A stretch of DNA of 53,485 bases from CAYFIW01 sp964500645 (lineage in GTDB: Bacteria; Chloroflexota; Dehalococcoidia; Lucifugimonadales; UBA826): contig CAZCOH010000008.1 of the NCBI GenBank assembly GCA_964500645.1, positions 1-53,485 on the forward strand, in the 5' to 3' direction. Each line of letters starts with the position of its first letter. The first letter of the stretch is position 1. This document shows positions 9,188 through 19,026 of this stretch, in pieces. The position numbers were made by a program, and so were the translations under genes. The notes below the pieces were generated by a model that did no database searches, was not told the DNA's origin, and saw only the letters and a program-made list of their open reading frames with translations.

Positions 9188-9220
9188 GAACATAATAATT
9201 AGAGTATAGAGAGTGAAGAC

Positions 9221-10258
9221 ATGACCAGCCCTCGGTTTGAGATTAGACCTGCCGTAATAAGGGGAGATCCTGCTGATGCTTACTTGCATTGGACTAAGGA
9301 GGTTCTGCGATTAGAATCCAGAAACCCCGTAGTTTTAATGGATTTTTTTGCTGCAAAAAAAGGAGTACTGTGCGGTATTGAAGAAGTCAAAGCACTTCTC
9401 GGAAGTGTGTTGCCACGTGTTGATGAAAACGCAACTGCAAATGTTGATAATCTTGCTGACGAGGTACAAGTATGGGCGCTTGAGGAAGGTGACCGTATTG
9501 AGGCCGGAGAGACGGTACTCCGTGTAATTTCAAAATATGCGTCTTTTGGACTGTATGAGACTAGCATTTGCGGAATGTTGTCGTCTGGGACAGGATGGGC
9601 AACGGCTGCTAGGGAATGTGTGGAGGCCGCGGGAGAAACGACCGTAGTTTCTTATGGTGCCCGCCATATCCATCCCAATGTTGCTCATATTTTAGATTAT
9701 GCTTCTGTTATAGGAGGTTGTTCATCCGCGTCAACTATATTGGGCTCGAAACAGGCAGGTAGGAATCCGTTAGGTAATATGCCTCATGCCCTCCCACTTA
9801 TTTTTGGTGATACTGTCACTGCTGTACAAGCATTCGATAGGCACCTAGGAATGGAAGTTCAACGTATAGCTCTTGTGGATACTTTTAAGGATGAGGCTGA
9901 AGAGGCAGTTACTGTCGCCCAAGCTTTAAGAGATAGACTTAGGGGCATTAGGTTGGATACTCCCAAAGAACGTGGTGGAGTCACTCCAATGTTGGTACAT
10001 GAAGTCCGTAATAGGCTGGACGCCGCCAACTTCAAGCATGTGGAGATTTACATCAGTGGCGGACTTAATCCTGAGAAAATAACTGAATTTCAACAATCGA
10101 GAGCCCCTGTCAATGGATTTCTTGTCGGAAGTTATATAACCGACGCTTCTCCAAATGACTTTACTGCGGATGTTAGAGAAATTGAAGGTAAGCCAGTGGC
10201 AAAAAGAGGCCGTATGCCAGGAAGGGTAGAAATTCCCAGACTTGATAGGGTGATATAA
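9221..10258 (+). CDS. pncB: nicotinate phosphoribosyltransferase
   Basis: Converts nicotinate, PRPP and ATP to nicotinate mononucleotide, the entry step of the Preiss-Handler NAD salvage route. The 345-residue protein is of the short (archaeal/Thermoplasma-like) type. Seen: SFGLYETSICGMLSSGTG, SYGARHIHPNVAHILDYAS (the conserved Gly-Ala-Arg-His region near the active site), MPHALPLIFGD, LVDTFKDEAEEA and HVEIYISGGLNPEKI, the last two supplying the phosphate-binding loops of the type II PRTase barrel. It probably forms an operon with the upstream nicotinamidase. It ends 21 bp before the convergent sulfatase gene. Confidence 0.92.
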   Translation: MTSPRFEIRPAVIRGDPADAYLHWTKEVLRLESRNPVVLMDFFAAKKGVLCGIEEVKALLGSVLPRVDENATANVDNLADEVQVWALEEGDRIEAGETVLRVISKYASFGLYETSICGMLSSGTGWATAARECVEAAGETTVVSYGARHIHPNVAHILDYASVIGGCSSASTILGSKQAGRNPLGNMPHALPLIFGDTVTAVQAFDRHLGMEVQRIALVDTFKDEAEEAVTVAQALRDRLRGIRLDTPKERGGVTPMLVHEVRNRLDAANFKHVEIYISGGLNPEKITEFQQSRAPVNGFLVGSYITDASPNDFTADVREIEGKPVAKRGRMPGRVEIPRLDRVI

Positions 10259-10279
10259 CTTCTTGGATTTAGTCATGAG

Positions 10280-11740
10280 TCATTCTTGAAAATCATCAAA
10301 ATAAACGATGTCTTGTGCAAAGGACTCACCTTGGGAACCGAGGTCAGAGAGTTGACCACGGCCCTTTACGTTTTGATTGGTACCATCAAATTCAGGATAG
10401 GTGTATTTTTTATACCAAGCATCCATTTCTTCAAATAAGGTCTCCGCAAGTTCTTTTAAATGTGGGGCATCAATCATGTTCACTGACTCATCTGAATCTC
10501 TAACTAGGTCGTAAAGTTCGTTGTTACCGTCACCATATCTGTGAATGTATTTCCAATACTTACTTCGGATCATTCTAGTTGGTCCATATTCATCAAATAC
10601 ATGCACGATTTCTTTGTTACTAAGAGTTTTCCCACGCAAGAGGTTGGCGAAGTTTCTTCCAGGCAAATTTTCAGACGAATTATTTTCTATACCTACGTAA
10701 TTGAGTATTGTAGGATAAAAATCGTATTGACTGAGCAATTTATCGCAAATTAAATCCTCTGGTACATGTCCAGGTCTGGATATTATCGTTGGAACTTTCA
10801 CGGCGGTGTCGAACATGTTTGGTGGATACGTCCCATTTCCTTTACCCCAAATCCCATGATGGCCCATGTTCATACCATTATCTGCATTAAACACGATCAA
10901 AGTATTTTCCCGGAGATCGTTATTTTCCAACCAATCGACGATTCGACCTATGTTTCTATCCATTTCTGTTATTGCAGAGAAATAGCCACTAAGAGCCGTT
11001 CTTCTGGTTTCGTCAGTGTGACCGACGATTGCTGAACTATTATCCTTTTTCATTTGAAGAGGATGAGTTTCTTCCCAGGGCACGGAATCAAAGGTACAAT
11101 TTTCATAATAATGGCTGAATGTTTCTGCAGGATGATTTTCTCTGTCCCAAGGAGCATGAGGGGCTGTGTAATGCACGTTCAGGCAAAATGGTTTTGCACT
11201 TTCTAAATTATCTTCGAGAAAAGATATTCCGTTGTTTGTTATTACATCAGTAATGTACTTGTCTTCCCTAGTGAACTCTCCGTCAATAATCATAGGTGCG
11301 TCGTAGTAGTTTCCCGCCCCAGTTGCATGCACATTCCAGTATGAAAAATTCATTTGAGGCTGGGAAGAGCTACCGAGGTGCCATTTTCCACTAAGGCCAC
11401 AGTCATATCCGTATCTGGATAATACGTCTATGTAAGAGTCTATTCCTGAGAGATACTCAATATCTATCGAGTCGTGAGGGAGGTCGGAATTATTTCCCTG
11501 CCTGATGAAATCCTGTACTCCGTGTTGTGATGGTATTTGCCCAGTGAGTATGGATGCTCTAGCAGGGGAACATACTGGTGATGTACAGAAGAAATTGGAA
11601 AATCGGATTCCTGATGAAGCCAACCTATCTAGATGAGGTGTATTTATATCTGTATTGCCTGCACATCCCATTGCCCATGCACCTTGGTCGTCGCTTAGGA
11701 TAAACAGTATGTTTGGTCGTTTTAAATCCTTGCTAGCCAT
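10280..11740 (-). CDS. sulfatase, formylglycine (Cys) type
   Basis: Hydrolyses sulfate esters, probably from sulfated glycans or small organosulfates. The alkaline-phosphatase-fold domain begins RPNILFILSDDQGAWAMG with the metal-binding Asp pair. The active-site motif is VCSPARASILTG, with Cys57 to be converted to formylglycine by a separate maturase that is not in this window. Later metal ligands are visible in VFNADNGMNMGHHG and in LNVHYTAPHAPW. The 486 residues fit arylsulfatases. There is no signal peptide, so it is predicted to act in the cytoplasm on imported substrates. GAGGTAG lies upstream of the ATG at 11740. It is single, without neighbouring glycan genes. Confidence 0.9.
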   Translation of the reverse strand: MASKDLKRPNILFILSDDQGAWAMGCAGNTDINTPHLDRLASSGIRFSNFFCTSPVCSPARASILTGQIPSQHGVQDFIRQGNNSDLPHDSIDIEYLSGIDSYIDVLSRYGYDCGLSGKWHLGSSSQPQMNFSYWNVHATGAGNYYDAPMIIDGEFTREDKYITDVITNNGISFLEDNLESAKPFCLNVHYTAPHAPWDRENHPAETFSHYYENCTFDSVPWEETHPLQMKKDNSSAIVGHTDETRRTALSGYFSAITEMDRNIGRIVDWLENNDLRENTLIVFNADNGMNMGHHGIWGKGNGTYPPNMFDTAVKVPTIISRPGHVPEDLICDKLLSQYDFYPTILNYVGIENNSSENLPGRNFANLLRGKTLSNKEIVHVFDEYGPTRMIRSKYWKYIHRYGDGNNELYDLVRDSDESVNMIDAPHLKELAETLFEEMDAWYKKYTYPEFDGTNQNVKGRGQLSDLGSQGESFAQDIVYFDDFQE

Positions 11741-12038
11741 AAATAACTACCTCAATTTCATCAACATTTAATCCAATTTGAACTTTTAGCTATATTAGCG
11801 TGAATTGACGTATTCTTGAACACTTAGATATTCTTTATGAGTTCATTGATTTAAAAGAGGTAGTTCGAGACCAGCTGATTTATTGAAAATTTGACAAAAG
11901 CAGGAAATTAGAACCGCCCAAACTCACCTTTTCCCTATCAAATAAATCCTCAAATAAGTGTGACGGTCAGGGTCGCCTATTTTTTGGTAATACAGACTTT
12001 TTGTGAGTTGGTCGGTTCGTATATTAGGATATTTTTAG
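11741..12038. other. divergent intergenic region, sulfatase / citramalate synthase
   Basis: 298 bp between two divergent genes. On the minus strand TTCAAG, 17 nt and TAATAT form a weak promoter candidate for the sulfatase. On the plus strand a TATATT lies 13 nt before the citramalate synthase ATG, and an isolated perfect TTGACA sits near 11892 without a good -10 at standard spacing. I see no T-box, no riboswitch and no convincing small ORF. Confidence 0.4.
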
Positions 12039-13619
12039 ATGAGCTATGTAGAGTTATATGACACGACATTGAGAGATGGTTCTCAGTACGAAGGTATATC
12101 TTTTTCAGTGTCAGACAAACTGTTGGTTGCGCAGGCATTAGATGATTTAGGCGTTGATTATATTGAGGGTGGTTGGCCAGGGTCTAATCCAAAGGATGCT
12201 GAATTTTTTGAAAAGGCAAAACTTATTAATTTCAAAAAATCAACGTTGACAGCTTTTGGATCTACCAGAAGAGCCAATATTCAAGTCCAAGATGATCCTC
12301 AAATTCAGTCCCTTTTAAACGCAGAGACATCTGTTATTACTTTGGTGGGCAAAAGTTGGGATTTGCATGTGGAAGAAATCCTTGAGACTTCCTTGGAGGA
12401 AAATCTGGAGATGATAGGTGAGTCTATCAGTTTCTTGGTGAGAAATGGTAGACGTGTTTTTTTTGACGCGGAACATTTTTTTGATGGATACAAAGCGAAT
12501 CGTGATTATTCTCATTCGGTAATAAGCGCAGCGAGGGAAGCTGGTGCAGAATGTGTAATTTTGTGCGATACCAACGGTGGAATGCTCCCCTCGGATATAG
12601 CTGTAATAGTTCAAGAAATCAGTGAATCTCATGACGTAAAATTGGGAATACATACTCATAATGATTCCGATACAGCGGTCGCTGGAACGATATCAGCGGT
12701 TGACGCTGGCGTTTTACAGGTGCAAGGAACTATAAATGGATATGGTGAAAGATGCGGCAATGCCAACTTGGTGTCCGTTATCGCTAATTTAAAGTTAAAA
12801 AAAGGTATAGATTGCTTGCTGGATGATCAACTCAGTCGTTTAACTGATGTGTCAAGGATCGTAGCAGAAATTGCGAATATGCCAGCGACTCTAAACCAAC
12901 CGTACGTTGGGAAGAGTGCTTTTGCCCATAAAGGAGGCCTTCATGCGTCTGCTGTGGCTAAAATCGAAGCAAGTTACCAACACATCCCCCCGGCTCTTGT
13001 CGGTAATTCCAACAGAATCCTTATTTCTGAACTGGCTGGTCGTAGAAACATACTTATGAAAGTTGAGGAAAACCTTGGTATAACTATTACCAAGGATCAG
13101 GCAGTTGAATTATTGGAAAAAGTGAAAGAGAAGGAAAATCAAGGATTTCAATATGAAGGTGCCGAAGCATCTTTCGAACTTCTTGTTAAGAGGTTGGATT
13201 CATCCTACCGGGCGCCGTTTCATTTGATAGATTTCATGAGCATTGTTGAAGAGAGACAAGGTGTAGGTGGATCAGATATTGTGGATATAGTTTCTCAAGT
13301 GATGTTGAAAGTGCATGTTGGTGATGAACTCATTCACACGGCTGCAACAGGTAATGGTCCAGTCAATGCTTTGGACCACGCCTTAAGAAAGGCTCTTTTA
13401 GCTTATTATCCAGATTTGGAAATTGTTAATCTGGTTGACTATAAGGTGCGAGTAGTTGAAGAACAACATGGAACCGAAGCTATGGTTAGGGTTTTACTAG
13501 AATCTACTGACGGCAGTCAATCTTGGACCACGGTTGGGTGTTCAGAAAATATACTACAGGCTAGTTGGATGGCTTTGTCGGACAGTATGGAATGGTGGCT
13601 TGCAGGTAATCAGAATTGA
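12039..13619 (+). CDS. cimA: (R)-citramalate synthase (CimA type)
   Basis: Condenses pyruvate with acetyl-CoA to citramalate, opening the threonine-independent route to isoleucine. The N-terminal HMGL-like TIM barrel shows VELYDTTLRDGSQ (metal Asp), CDTNGGMLPSD and the HTHND metal site (His205, His207). The C-terminal LeuA-type regulatory dimer domain spans roughly 380-526 and ends near LQASWMALSDSMEWW. The 526 residues and the start YVELYDTTLRDGSQ fit the CimA group (TIGR00977) rather than isopropylmalate or homocitrate synthases, but specificity between these is hard to prove by eye. TAGGA upstream of the ATG is a weak ribosome-binding site. Confidence 0.88.
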   Translation: MSYVELYDTTLRDGSQYEGISFSVSDKLLVAQALDDLGVDYIEGGWPGSNPKDAEFFEKAKLINFKKSTLTAFGSTRRANIQVQDDPQIQSLLNAETSVITLVGKSWDLHVEEILETSLEENLEMIGESISFLVRNGRRVFFDAEHFFDGYKANRDYSHSVISAAREAGAECVILCDTNGGMLPSDIAVIVQEISESHDVKLGIHTHNDSDTAVAGTISAVDAGVLQVQGTINGYGERCGNANLVSVIANLKLKKGIDCLLDDQLSRLTDVSRIVAEIANMPATLNQPYVGKSAFAHKGGLHASAVAKIEASYQHIPPALVGNSNRILISELAGRRNILMKVEENLGITITKDQAVELLEKVKEKENQGFQYEGAEASFELLVKRLDSSYRAPFHLIDFMSIVEERQGVGGSDIVDIVSQVMLKVHVGDELIHTAATGNGPVNALDHALRKALLAYYPDLEIVNLVDYKVRVVEEQHGTEAMVRVLLESTDGSQSWTTVGCSENILQASWMALSDSMEWWLAGNQN

Positions 13620-13670
13620 TAATTTCAGCGGTTTGTTTTCCGAAACTAAAATTCTAATCTCAGGATTTAT

Positions 13671-15542
13671 TCATCGAAAATTTTCCGCAAACTCTATGAT
13701 AGTGTCATAACGACCAAAGGGTGCCATGTAGTAGACACCGGCTGAGATATCACGAAGTTCTTCAGATACATCTTGACATATCTTCATCCCCGCTTCACGA
13801 GGATTTGTTGATGTGGAAATTGATGACATTACATTTTTAGGTATTGAAATACCTGGAACTTCATTTTCTAGAAACTCTGCATTTCTTTTACTTCTTAGTG
13901 GGAGAATACCAATTAGTACAGGTATAGGAAATCCACCAAGAAGATTGGCAAACTTAATAACTTTTTCCGAAGAATAGACTGGTTGTGTTAGCAGGAAATC
14001 AGCTCCTGCTTCAATTTTCAATTCGAGGATCCTTAATTCTCGATCTAAGTTTTTAGGAGAAGGATTAAAAGCGGCTCCTTTGAAGAATGCAGATTTCGCT
14101 TCAAGAGTGTTTCCGGACAAGTCGTATCCACGGTTAAACTCTTTCATTAGTTTAATAGCTGATGTAGTGGTTAAATTTGGTAGTTCTGGTGCGTTGGAAT
14201 TATTGTTGCTAGATGATTTGTCACCCATAACTGTAAATATATTTTGTATTCCAAGAGCATGTGCTCCCATTAGGTCAGAGTGTAGAGATGCATAATTTCT
14301 GTGACGAAGAGCAACATGCATGATTGTCTCTATACCGAGTTGGGTTTGTATAAGAGTTGACATGGCAAGAGGACTCATTCTTCTTTGAGCTCTTGGATTA
14401 TCCGCAATATTAAGAGCGTCAACTATGCCAGAAGACCTAATGTGTTTCAGCTTGTCTATCTCTCCTGATGCCTGAAATCCTGTTGGAGGGTCTATTTCCA
14501 TTGTTAAAACACGGATTCCTGCCTGGATCTTTTTTGCTAATCCGGACGGTTCCGCGTCTTTAGTTAGCGGTGTAGGATACGATCGAGTATTGTTATACAA
14601 CCTCGGATTATCTTTTATAGCATTACGGATGGTGCCATCTTTAATAATGTCACGTAGAGCTTCAATATGTTTTGGTCCTGTGCCACAACATCCGCCAATT
14701 AAAGTGGCGCCGTTTTCAATTAACCGTAATGCTTGCTGTGCCATGTAATTTGGACTGGATCGATAGACAGTTCTTCCTCCTTCTTGAGTAGGGAACCCTG
14801 CGTTAGGTTGGGCTACTATTGGAATTGTCACCTTCGATGATATTTCGGCGATCATTTTTATCATTGGTGAAGAACCGACACTGCAATTACTTCCAACAGC
14901 ACTTGCCCCCATTTGTTCCAAGTGCATTGCTGCATCTATTGGCGAGGTGCCTGTTGTTGTCTTACCATCGGTACTGAACGACATCTGAGCTATGAATGGT
15001 AATCCAATTTCGTTTACTGTTTCTATAGCCACGGTGATTTCTTTCACGTCGGTAAATGTTTCTAATACAATTAGGTCAACTCCAGACTCTGCGAGTATTG
15101 AGATTTGTTCATAGTATGTTCTTTTTGCAGTATCTAATCTGTAAGTACCTATAGGCTGTAGGGTTTTACCGGTTGGACCCACTGATCCCGCTATCCAAAT
15201 ATTTTGTCCGGTGAGTTTTATAGCTTCCTTAGCAATTTCGACAGCCGCTCGGTTGATATTCTGAAGTTTGTCTTGAAGCCTTAGATCACTTAGTTTTTCT
15301 CTGTTAGCAGCGAAAGTGTTTGTTTGTATAAGTGAAGATCCAGATTGAATGTACGCAATATGCGCCGACCTGACCTCTTCAGGATGGGTTAGTGACATTT
15401 CTTCGATAATACTTGGGCTATTAGAAATCGTTTGTTCTTGAAGATATGTTCCCATTGCTCCATCTGCTAACATCAAACCACTTCTAAGGTTTTCTACAAA
15501 TGAATCTTTCCACTTGGAACTATTTGTTTCTTTATTTGACAT
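13671..15542 (-). CDS. bifunctional homocysteine S-methyltransferase / 5,10-methylenetetrahydrofolate reductase
   Basis: 623 residues in two fused enzymes of one-carbon metabolism. The N-terminal half (about 1-310) is a homocysteine methyltransferase barrel: MLADGAMGTYLQEQ at the start and IGGCCGTGPKHIEALR with the zinc-binding Cys pair; a third Cys is in VGSNCSVG. The C-terminal half (about 340-623) is a MetF-like reductase: VLTMEIDPPTGFQ, DNPRAQRRMSP, ILELKIEAGADFLLTQPVYS and IPVLIGILPL. The same arrangement is known from Bacillus YitJ. It makes and uses methyl-folate for methionine synthesis. It is preceded by tilS with a 55-nt gap. No SAM riboswitch is found upstream, unlike at 29781-29919. 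Confidence 0.92.
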   Translation of the reverse strand: MSNKETNSSKWKDSFVENLRSGLMLADGAMGTYLQEQTISNSPSIIEEMSLTHPEEVRSAHIAYIQSGSSLIQTNTFAANREKLSDLRLQDKLQNINRAAVEIAKEAIKLTGQNIWIAGSVGPTGKTLQPIGTYRLDTAKRTYYEQISILAESGVDLIVLETFTDVKEITVAIETVNEIGLPFIAQMSFSTDGKTTTGTSPIDAAMHLEQMGASAVGSNCSVGSSPMIKMIAEISSKVTIPIVAQPNAGFPTQEGGRTVYRSSPNYMAQQALRLIENGATLIGGCCGTGPKHIEALRDIIKDGTIRNAIKDNPRLYNNTRSYPTPLTKDAEPSGLAKKIQAGIRVLTMEIDPPTGFQASGEIDKLKHIRSSGIVDALNIADNPRAQRRMSPLAMSTLIQTQLGIETIMHVALRHRNYASLHSDLMGAHALGIQNIFTVMGDKSSSNNNSNAPELPNLTTTSAIKLMKEFNRGYDLSGNTLEAKSAFFKGAAFNPSPKNLDRELRILELKIEAGADFLLTQPVYSSEKVIKFANLLGGFPIPVLIGILPLRSKRNAEFLENEVPGISIPKNVMSSISTSTNPREAGMKICQDVSEELRDISAGVYYMAPFGRYDTIIEFAENFR

Positions 15543-15597
15543 CTATTGACTGTAAAACTCACGAGTTAAGGTTTAACGATTCAAGATTACTGCATAA

Positions 15598-17025
15598 TTA
15601 TCTAGTGACCCGAGTAAATTTTACCTTAAGTGCCTGCTCACCCGGAGTTGGAGTAGCCCAATCTGCAGTTCGCCAGCCTACAATCCAGGCGATTCCGTTG
15701 TTTCCTACCAATAGCGGGATACGATCTCTTAAATCTCTGGGTATTTTTCTGTCTGTCATGAAATCTTGAATCTTTTTGGTGTTTTTCATGCCAGTTGGCT
15801 GGAATATATCCCCAGGTGATCTCTTTCGGACCGATAACTTGTCGTTAATGTCCAGATTCAACCAAGCGTGACCACCTAACTCCATTTTGTTCTCCACGTA
15901 GTCCGCTGGGGCTGTATCTACGCTTGTTTCTATTTGCCATCCTGGAATTGTCGTTAGCCCTGGGGCTAATACGTTGGATTCTAGATGAATTGAGGGCAGA
16001 TCATTCAATATTTTCCCAGACTTATGTATAAGGAGTTTGTTATACATTTTTCTTGCAGTTATTCGTTCGGGTAGATTTATCGAATTACAATTTTCACTGT
16101 TGGCCAGAGTTAGGGTGGATTTCAGATGGGATTGAGAAATATTATCGGGAGAACCTTTTAGTATTCTGATAGCCTTTCTTAAAATTCGGTATGCCAGAGC
16201 CCTAGGAAAGTTATTAAATATCTTAGTATCTATTATTAGAATCCCGTCATTATTTGAAACGCAAAGATTCCACGCATCTTCAGAGGCTTTTTCTAGGAAA
16301 TTCACGTCCTCTGCGATGATTTGAGAGAATCGGGATAACGCTTTTTTAATAGAAGGATTATAGGACTCAAGGATAGGAATTAGTTTTAATCTGACTGAGT
16401 TTCGCGTAAATTCTAATGATGAGTTAGTAGAATCAATACAAGGATCAAGTGCTTGTTCCAGGCAATAGTCTTTTATGGCATCTCTTGAAATACTTAATAA
16501 TGGTCTAAATATAGTTACCTTTTTTTCTGCCAATGTCCGATTGGATATTAGTTCCATTCCTTTGAGCCCATCAAGTCCGGACCCTCTAATTAAGTGCATT
16601 AATATGCTTTCTACTTGGTCGTCGAGAGTATGACCAAGGGCGACTGCTGAAGATCCACATCTGTCGGATATTTCCGCTAAGTATCTATGTCGTTCCATTC
16701 GAGCAGCGGTTTCCAATGAAACTGATTCAGTTTTTGCTATTTGAGGAATGTCTCTGGTTTGTGTGAAGCATGGAATATTAAGGTTTTTACAAAACTTTTT
16801 TACAAATTCTCCATCCTCGTCGGATTTTTCTCCTCGAATCCCGTGATTCAAATGTGCGACGTTAAGAGTTACTCTTGTTTTCGGAGATATTTTGTGCAAC
16901 ATATCAAGCATTGCTAAGGAATCTGGGCCACCTGATACTCCTACAGTTATAGAAGTGCCAGATAAGTTGGCGGACTGTATGTTTTTATAGATCGTATTTA
17001 CTAGCTGGTCAGATTCGCTTTGCAC
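15598..17025 (-). CDS. tilS: tRNA(Ile)-lysidine synthetase (TilS)
   Basis: Modifies C34 of tRNA-Ile(CAU) to lysidine with ATP and lysine, changing both its decoding and its charging. The PP-loop is TVGVSGGPDSLAML (SGGPDS at 31-36), followed by LNVAHLNHGIRGEKSDEDG and ALGHTLDDQVESILMHLIRG. The C-terminal TilS domain holds KRSPGDIFQPTGM with RKIPRDLRDRIPLLVG. Length is 475 residues. The start is GTG 17025; no closer ATG would retain the N-terminal helix. It is part of a minus-strand run CorC-phosphatase-TilS-methyltransferase, 24 nt behind the phosphatase gene. Confidence 0.94.
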   Translation of the reverse strand: MQSESDQLVNTIYKNIQSANLSGTSITVGVSGGPDSLAMLDMLHKISPKTRVTLNVAHLNHGIRGEKSDEDGEFVKKFCKNLNIPCFTQTRDIPQIAKTESVSLETAARMERHRYLAEISDRCGSSAVALGHTLDDQVESILMHLIRGSGLDGLKGMELISNRTLAEKKVTIFRPLLSISRDAIKDYCLEQALDPCIDSTNSSLEFTRNSVRLKLIPILESYNPSIKKALSRFSQIIAEDVNFLEKASEDAWNLCVSNNDGILIIDTKIFNNFPRALAYRILRKAIRILKGSPDNISQSHLKSTLTLANSENCNSINLPERITARKMYNKLLIHKSGKILNDLPSIHLESNVLAPGLTTIPGWQIETSVDTAPADYVENKMELGGHAWLNLDINDKLSVRKRSPGDIFQPTGMKNTKKIQDFMTDRKIPRDLRDRIPLLVGNNGIAWIVGWRTADWATPTPGEQALKVKFTRVTR

Positions 17026-17049
17026 AGTTACGTATCCTGGAATGTTTTC

Positions 17050-17661
17050 TTAGGTAGCAAGATGGCATGTGTCATTAATGCTGGTTATATAAGCTTCATC
17101 TTTGTCAAAGATTATTTTTGAAAGAGAACCCAGATCTAGCTTTATCTTGAAGTACTGACTTGAGTCTAGTCCTAGTGTTTTACAAATAATCCCTTGTATT
17201 GGAAATAGATGGCTCACTACAAGGATATGTTTGTTTACGTTACTGCTATGAATGTATTGGAGTGCTTTCCAAGCTCTTGCATGAACTTCTCCCAAAGTTT
17301 CTCCACCTGGTGGACGAGTATTGGTGGGATCTTTTCTCCATTTTGACATATATTCTGGATAAAGTTCTTCCATTCTTGTCGCGTCAGATCCTTCCATTTC
17401 TCCGGAGTTCATTTCTTTTAGACCATCCATAAAAATGGGATTTAAATTTGTGGTTTCTTGTACGTATTTGGAGGTTTCTTTGGCGCGATAATAGGGACTT
17501 GAGAATAACGTGTCTATCTCTAATTCAGCTACTTTTCGGGCTGCCATTTTGGCCTGTAGTCTGCCAATTTTTGTCAACGGAACGTTGCTGGTTCCCAAAA
17601 CTAACCCATTTTTATTTGCACTAGTTTCCCCGTGTCTTAATAGAGTCACTTGGGTCGTCAT
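17050..17661 (-). CDS. histidine phosphatase family protein (phosphoglycerate mutase-like)
   Basis: 203 residues with the RHGE signature TLLRHGETSANKNG (Arg9, His10), the second Arg in FSSPYYRAKETSKYV, an acidic MNSGEMEG and the second catalytic His in VVSHLFPIQGI. Such proteins remove phosphate from small molecules (CobC, PhoE or sugar phosphates) or are mutases; the substrate cannot be told. The start ATG 17661 has GGAG 6 nt upstream. Its first 41 nt overlap the end of the CorC/HlyC gene in another frame. In Actinobacteria a histidine phosphatase accompanies the SCO1664/DUF3090 pair, which here lies 6 kb away; whether this one is that partner is unknown. Confidence 0.87.
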   Translation of the reverse strand: MTTQVTLLRHGETSANKNGLVLGTSNVPLTKIGRLQAKMAARKVAELEIDTLFSSPYYRAKETSKYVQETTNLNPIFMDGLKEMNSGEMEGSDATRMEELYPEYMSKWRKDPTNTRPPGGETLGEVHARAWKALQYIHSSNVNKHILVVSHLFPIQGIICKTLGLDSSQYFKIKLDLGSLSKIIFDKDEAYITSINDTCHLAT

Positions 17662-19012
17662 TTACTGCTCCATTTTCAATAGGGTTGCTTTTTGGGATTA
17701 GTGTTTCTGTCGAAGGGATTCTTTTTCTAATAGTTATCGATTCTATTCTGAAGTGATCCATCGTTTGTATTCTGAACAATAGATCTTTAAATTCAAATTG
17801 ATCGCCAACCTCTGGTATTTCCCCAAGTTGAGCCAAAACGAAACCAGCAATGGTTTCGTACTCCCCTTCTGGTAAATTTAGATCCATTTCTTCGTTGGCC
17901 TCTTCGATGTCCATACCACCTTCAATACGATATACATTTGGTCTAATATTCGAATATTCTTCTTCAGGTGATTCTCCCTCTTCACCCACCCGGCCAAATA
18001 CGACCTCAGTAAGTCGTTTTACGGTTACTAAACCTGCTATTCCTGCATATTCATCAAGACATATAGCCATTTGATGTCCCGTCTTACGTAGTTCCTCAAA
18101 CAATTCTGATACGAGTTTGGTTTCCGGTACGAAATATGCATCTCTGATTATGTCTGTTACGGAATCTTCTTCATTCATCCCCTTTGTAGCCAAAATACGA
18201 AGGATATCTTTTGCGGAAATGATACCCACTATATCGTCTCGAGATTCTTTGTGAACTGGAAAGCGTGTGTGTGAATGTTCTGTGTATAGTTCGAAGAATT
18301 CTTTTAGCGTCACTCCCCTTTCAACGCTGATAATTTCAGTTCTTGGAGTCATTACCTCTCTTGCTTGGTGGTCTCCAAATCTAAATACATTTTCTAGCAT
18401 TTCTGCCTCAACAGGTTCCACGGTACCTTCAGCTTCTCCTATATCTATCATCGAAAGGATCTCTCCCTCCGTAACAGTCTCTTCTGAGGATTGGCCTTGG
18501 CCAAATAAATCTTGGGAACGATTTGAAAGCCATTGTAAAAATATAATAGCTGGGAACATACACAGTTCCACAATCTTTAGAGGACGTGCATATATAAAAG
18601 AGATGCGTTCTGCCTTCTTAACAGCAATGCTTTTAGGGATTATTTCACCAAATATTAGTAATAAAATTGTTCCCGCCACTGTAGCAATGGCAACTGCGAG
18701 TGGGCCATCTTCGACTAGGCTTACTGCTAGAGTCGTTATGATGGCGGTAAAGGCGACGTTTACTAGGTTATTTCCTAGAAGGATTGTTGATAAGAGTCGT
18801 TCGGTATTACTTACCATTTCAGCTACACGATTCGCTCCGGGGACATTTGTGTTTAACAAATGTGACAGGCGTGTTTTTTGTAGTGATAGAAAAGCTGCCT
18901 CTGAGCTAGAAAAGAAAGCAGACAATATTAGAAACAATACTATCAGTGAGATACTGACTATTGTGCCGGCGTCCAAGACAAAAGCCTCCAGGGTCATGGG
19001 ACACACAATCAC
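17621..19012 (-). CDS. hemolysin C/CorC family membrane protein (CNNM, CBS pair, CorC_HlyC)
   Basis: 463 residues. The N-terminal CNNM transmembrane domain (about 1-190) holds SAFFSSSEAAFLSLQKTRL and IFGEIIPKSIAVKKAERI. A CBS pair follows (HQAREVMTPRTEIISVER to GLVTVKRL), then the C-terminal CorC/HlyC transporter-associated domain near YRIEGGMDIEEANEEMDLNLP. The family is linked to magnesium and cobalt efflux or homeostasis and is anchored in the cytoplasmic membrane. The GTG at 19012 lies inside an inverted repeat (19010-19026); ATG 18997, six codons in, is an equally good start. The C-terminal end overlaps the phosphatase start. Confidence 0.9.
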   Translation of the reverse strand: MIVCPMTLEAFVLDAGTIVSISLIVLFLILSAFFSSSEAAFLSLQKTRLSHLLNTNVPGANRVAEMVSNTERLLSTILLGNNLVNVAFTAIITTLAVSLVEDGPLAVAIATVAGTILLLIFGEIIPKSIAVKKAERISFIYARPLKIVELCMFPAIIFLQWLSNRSQDLFGQGQSSEETVTEGEILSMIDIGEAEGTVEPVEAEMLENVFRFGDHQAREVMTPRTEIISVERGVTLKEFFELYTEHSHTRFPVHKESRDDIVGIISAKDILRILATKGMNEEDSVTDIIRDAYFVPETKLVSELFEELRKTGHQMAICLDEYAGIAGLVTVKRLTEVVFGRVGEEGESPEEEYSNIRPNVYRIEGGMDIEEANEEMDLNLPEGEYETIAGFVLAQLGEIPEVGDQFEFKDLLFRIQTMDHFRIESITIRKRIPSTETLIPKSNPIENGAVNDDPSDSIKTRGN

Positions 19013-19026
19013 GAGCCATTCTCGTG
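19010..19026. repeat. 6-bp inverted repeat over the CorC-gene start
   Basis: CACGAG (19010-19015) and CTCGTG (19021-19026) form a perfect six-base stem with a five-base loop. It covers the GTG candidate start at 19012. In RNA it could hide that codon, which favours the ATG at 18997; alternatively it is a small operator. Six base pairs may arise by chance. Confidence 0.35.
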
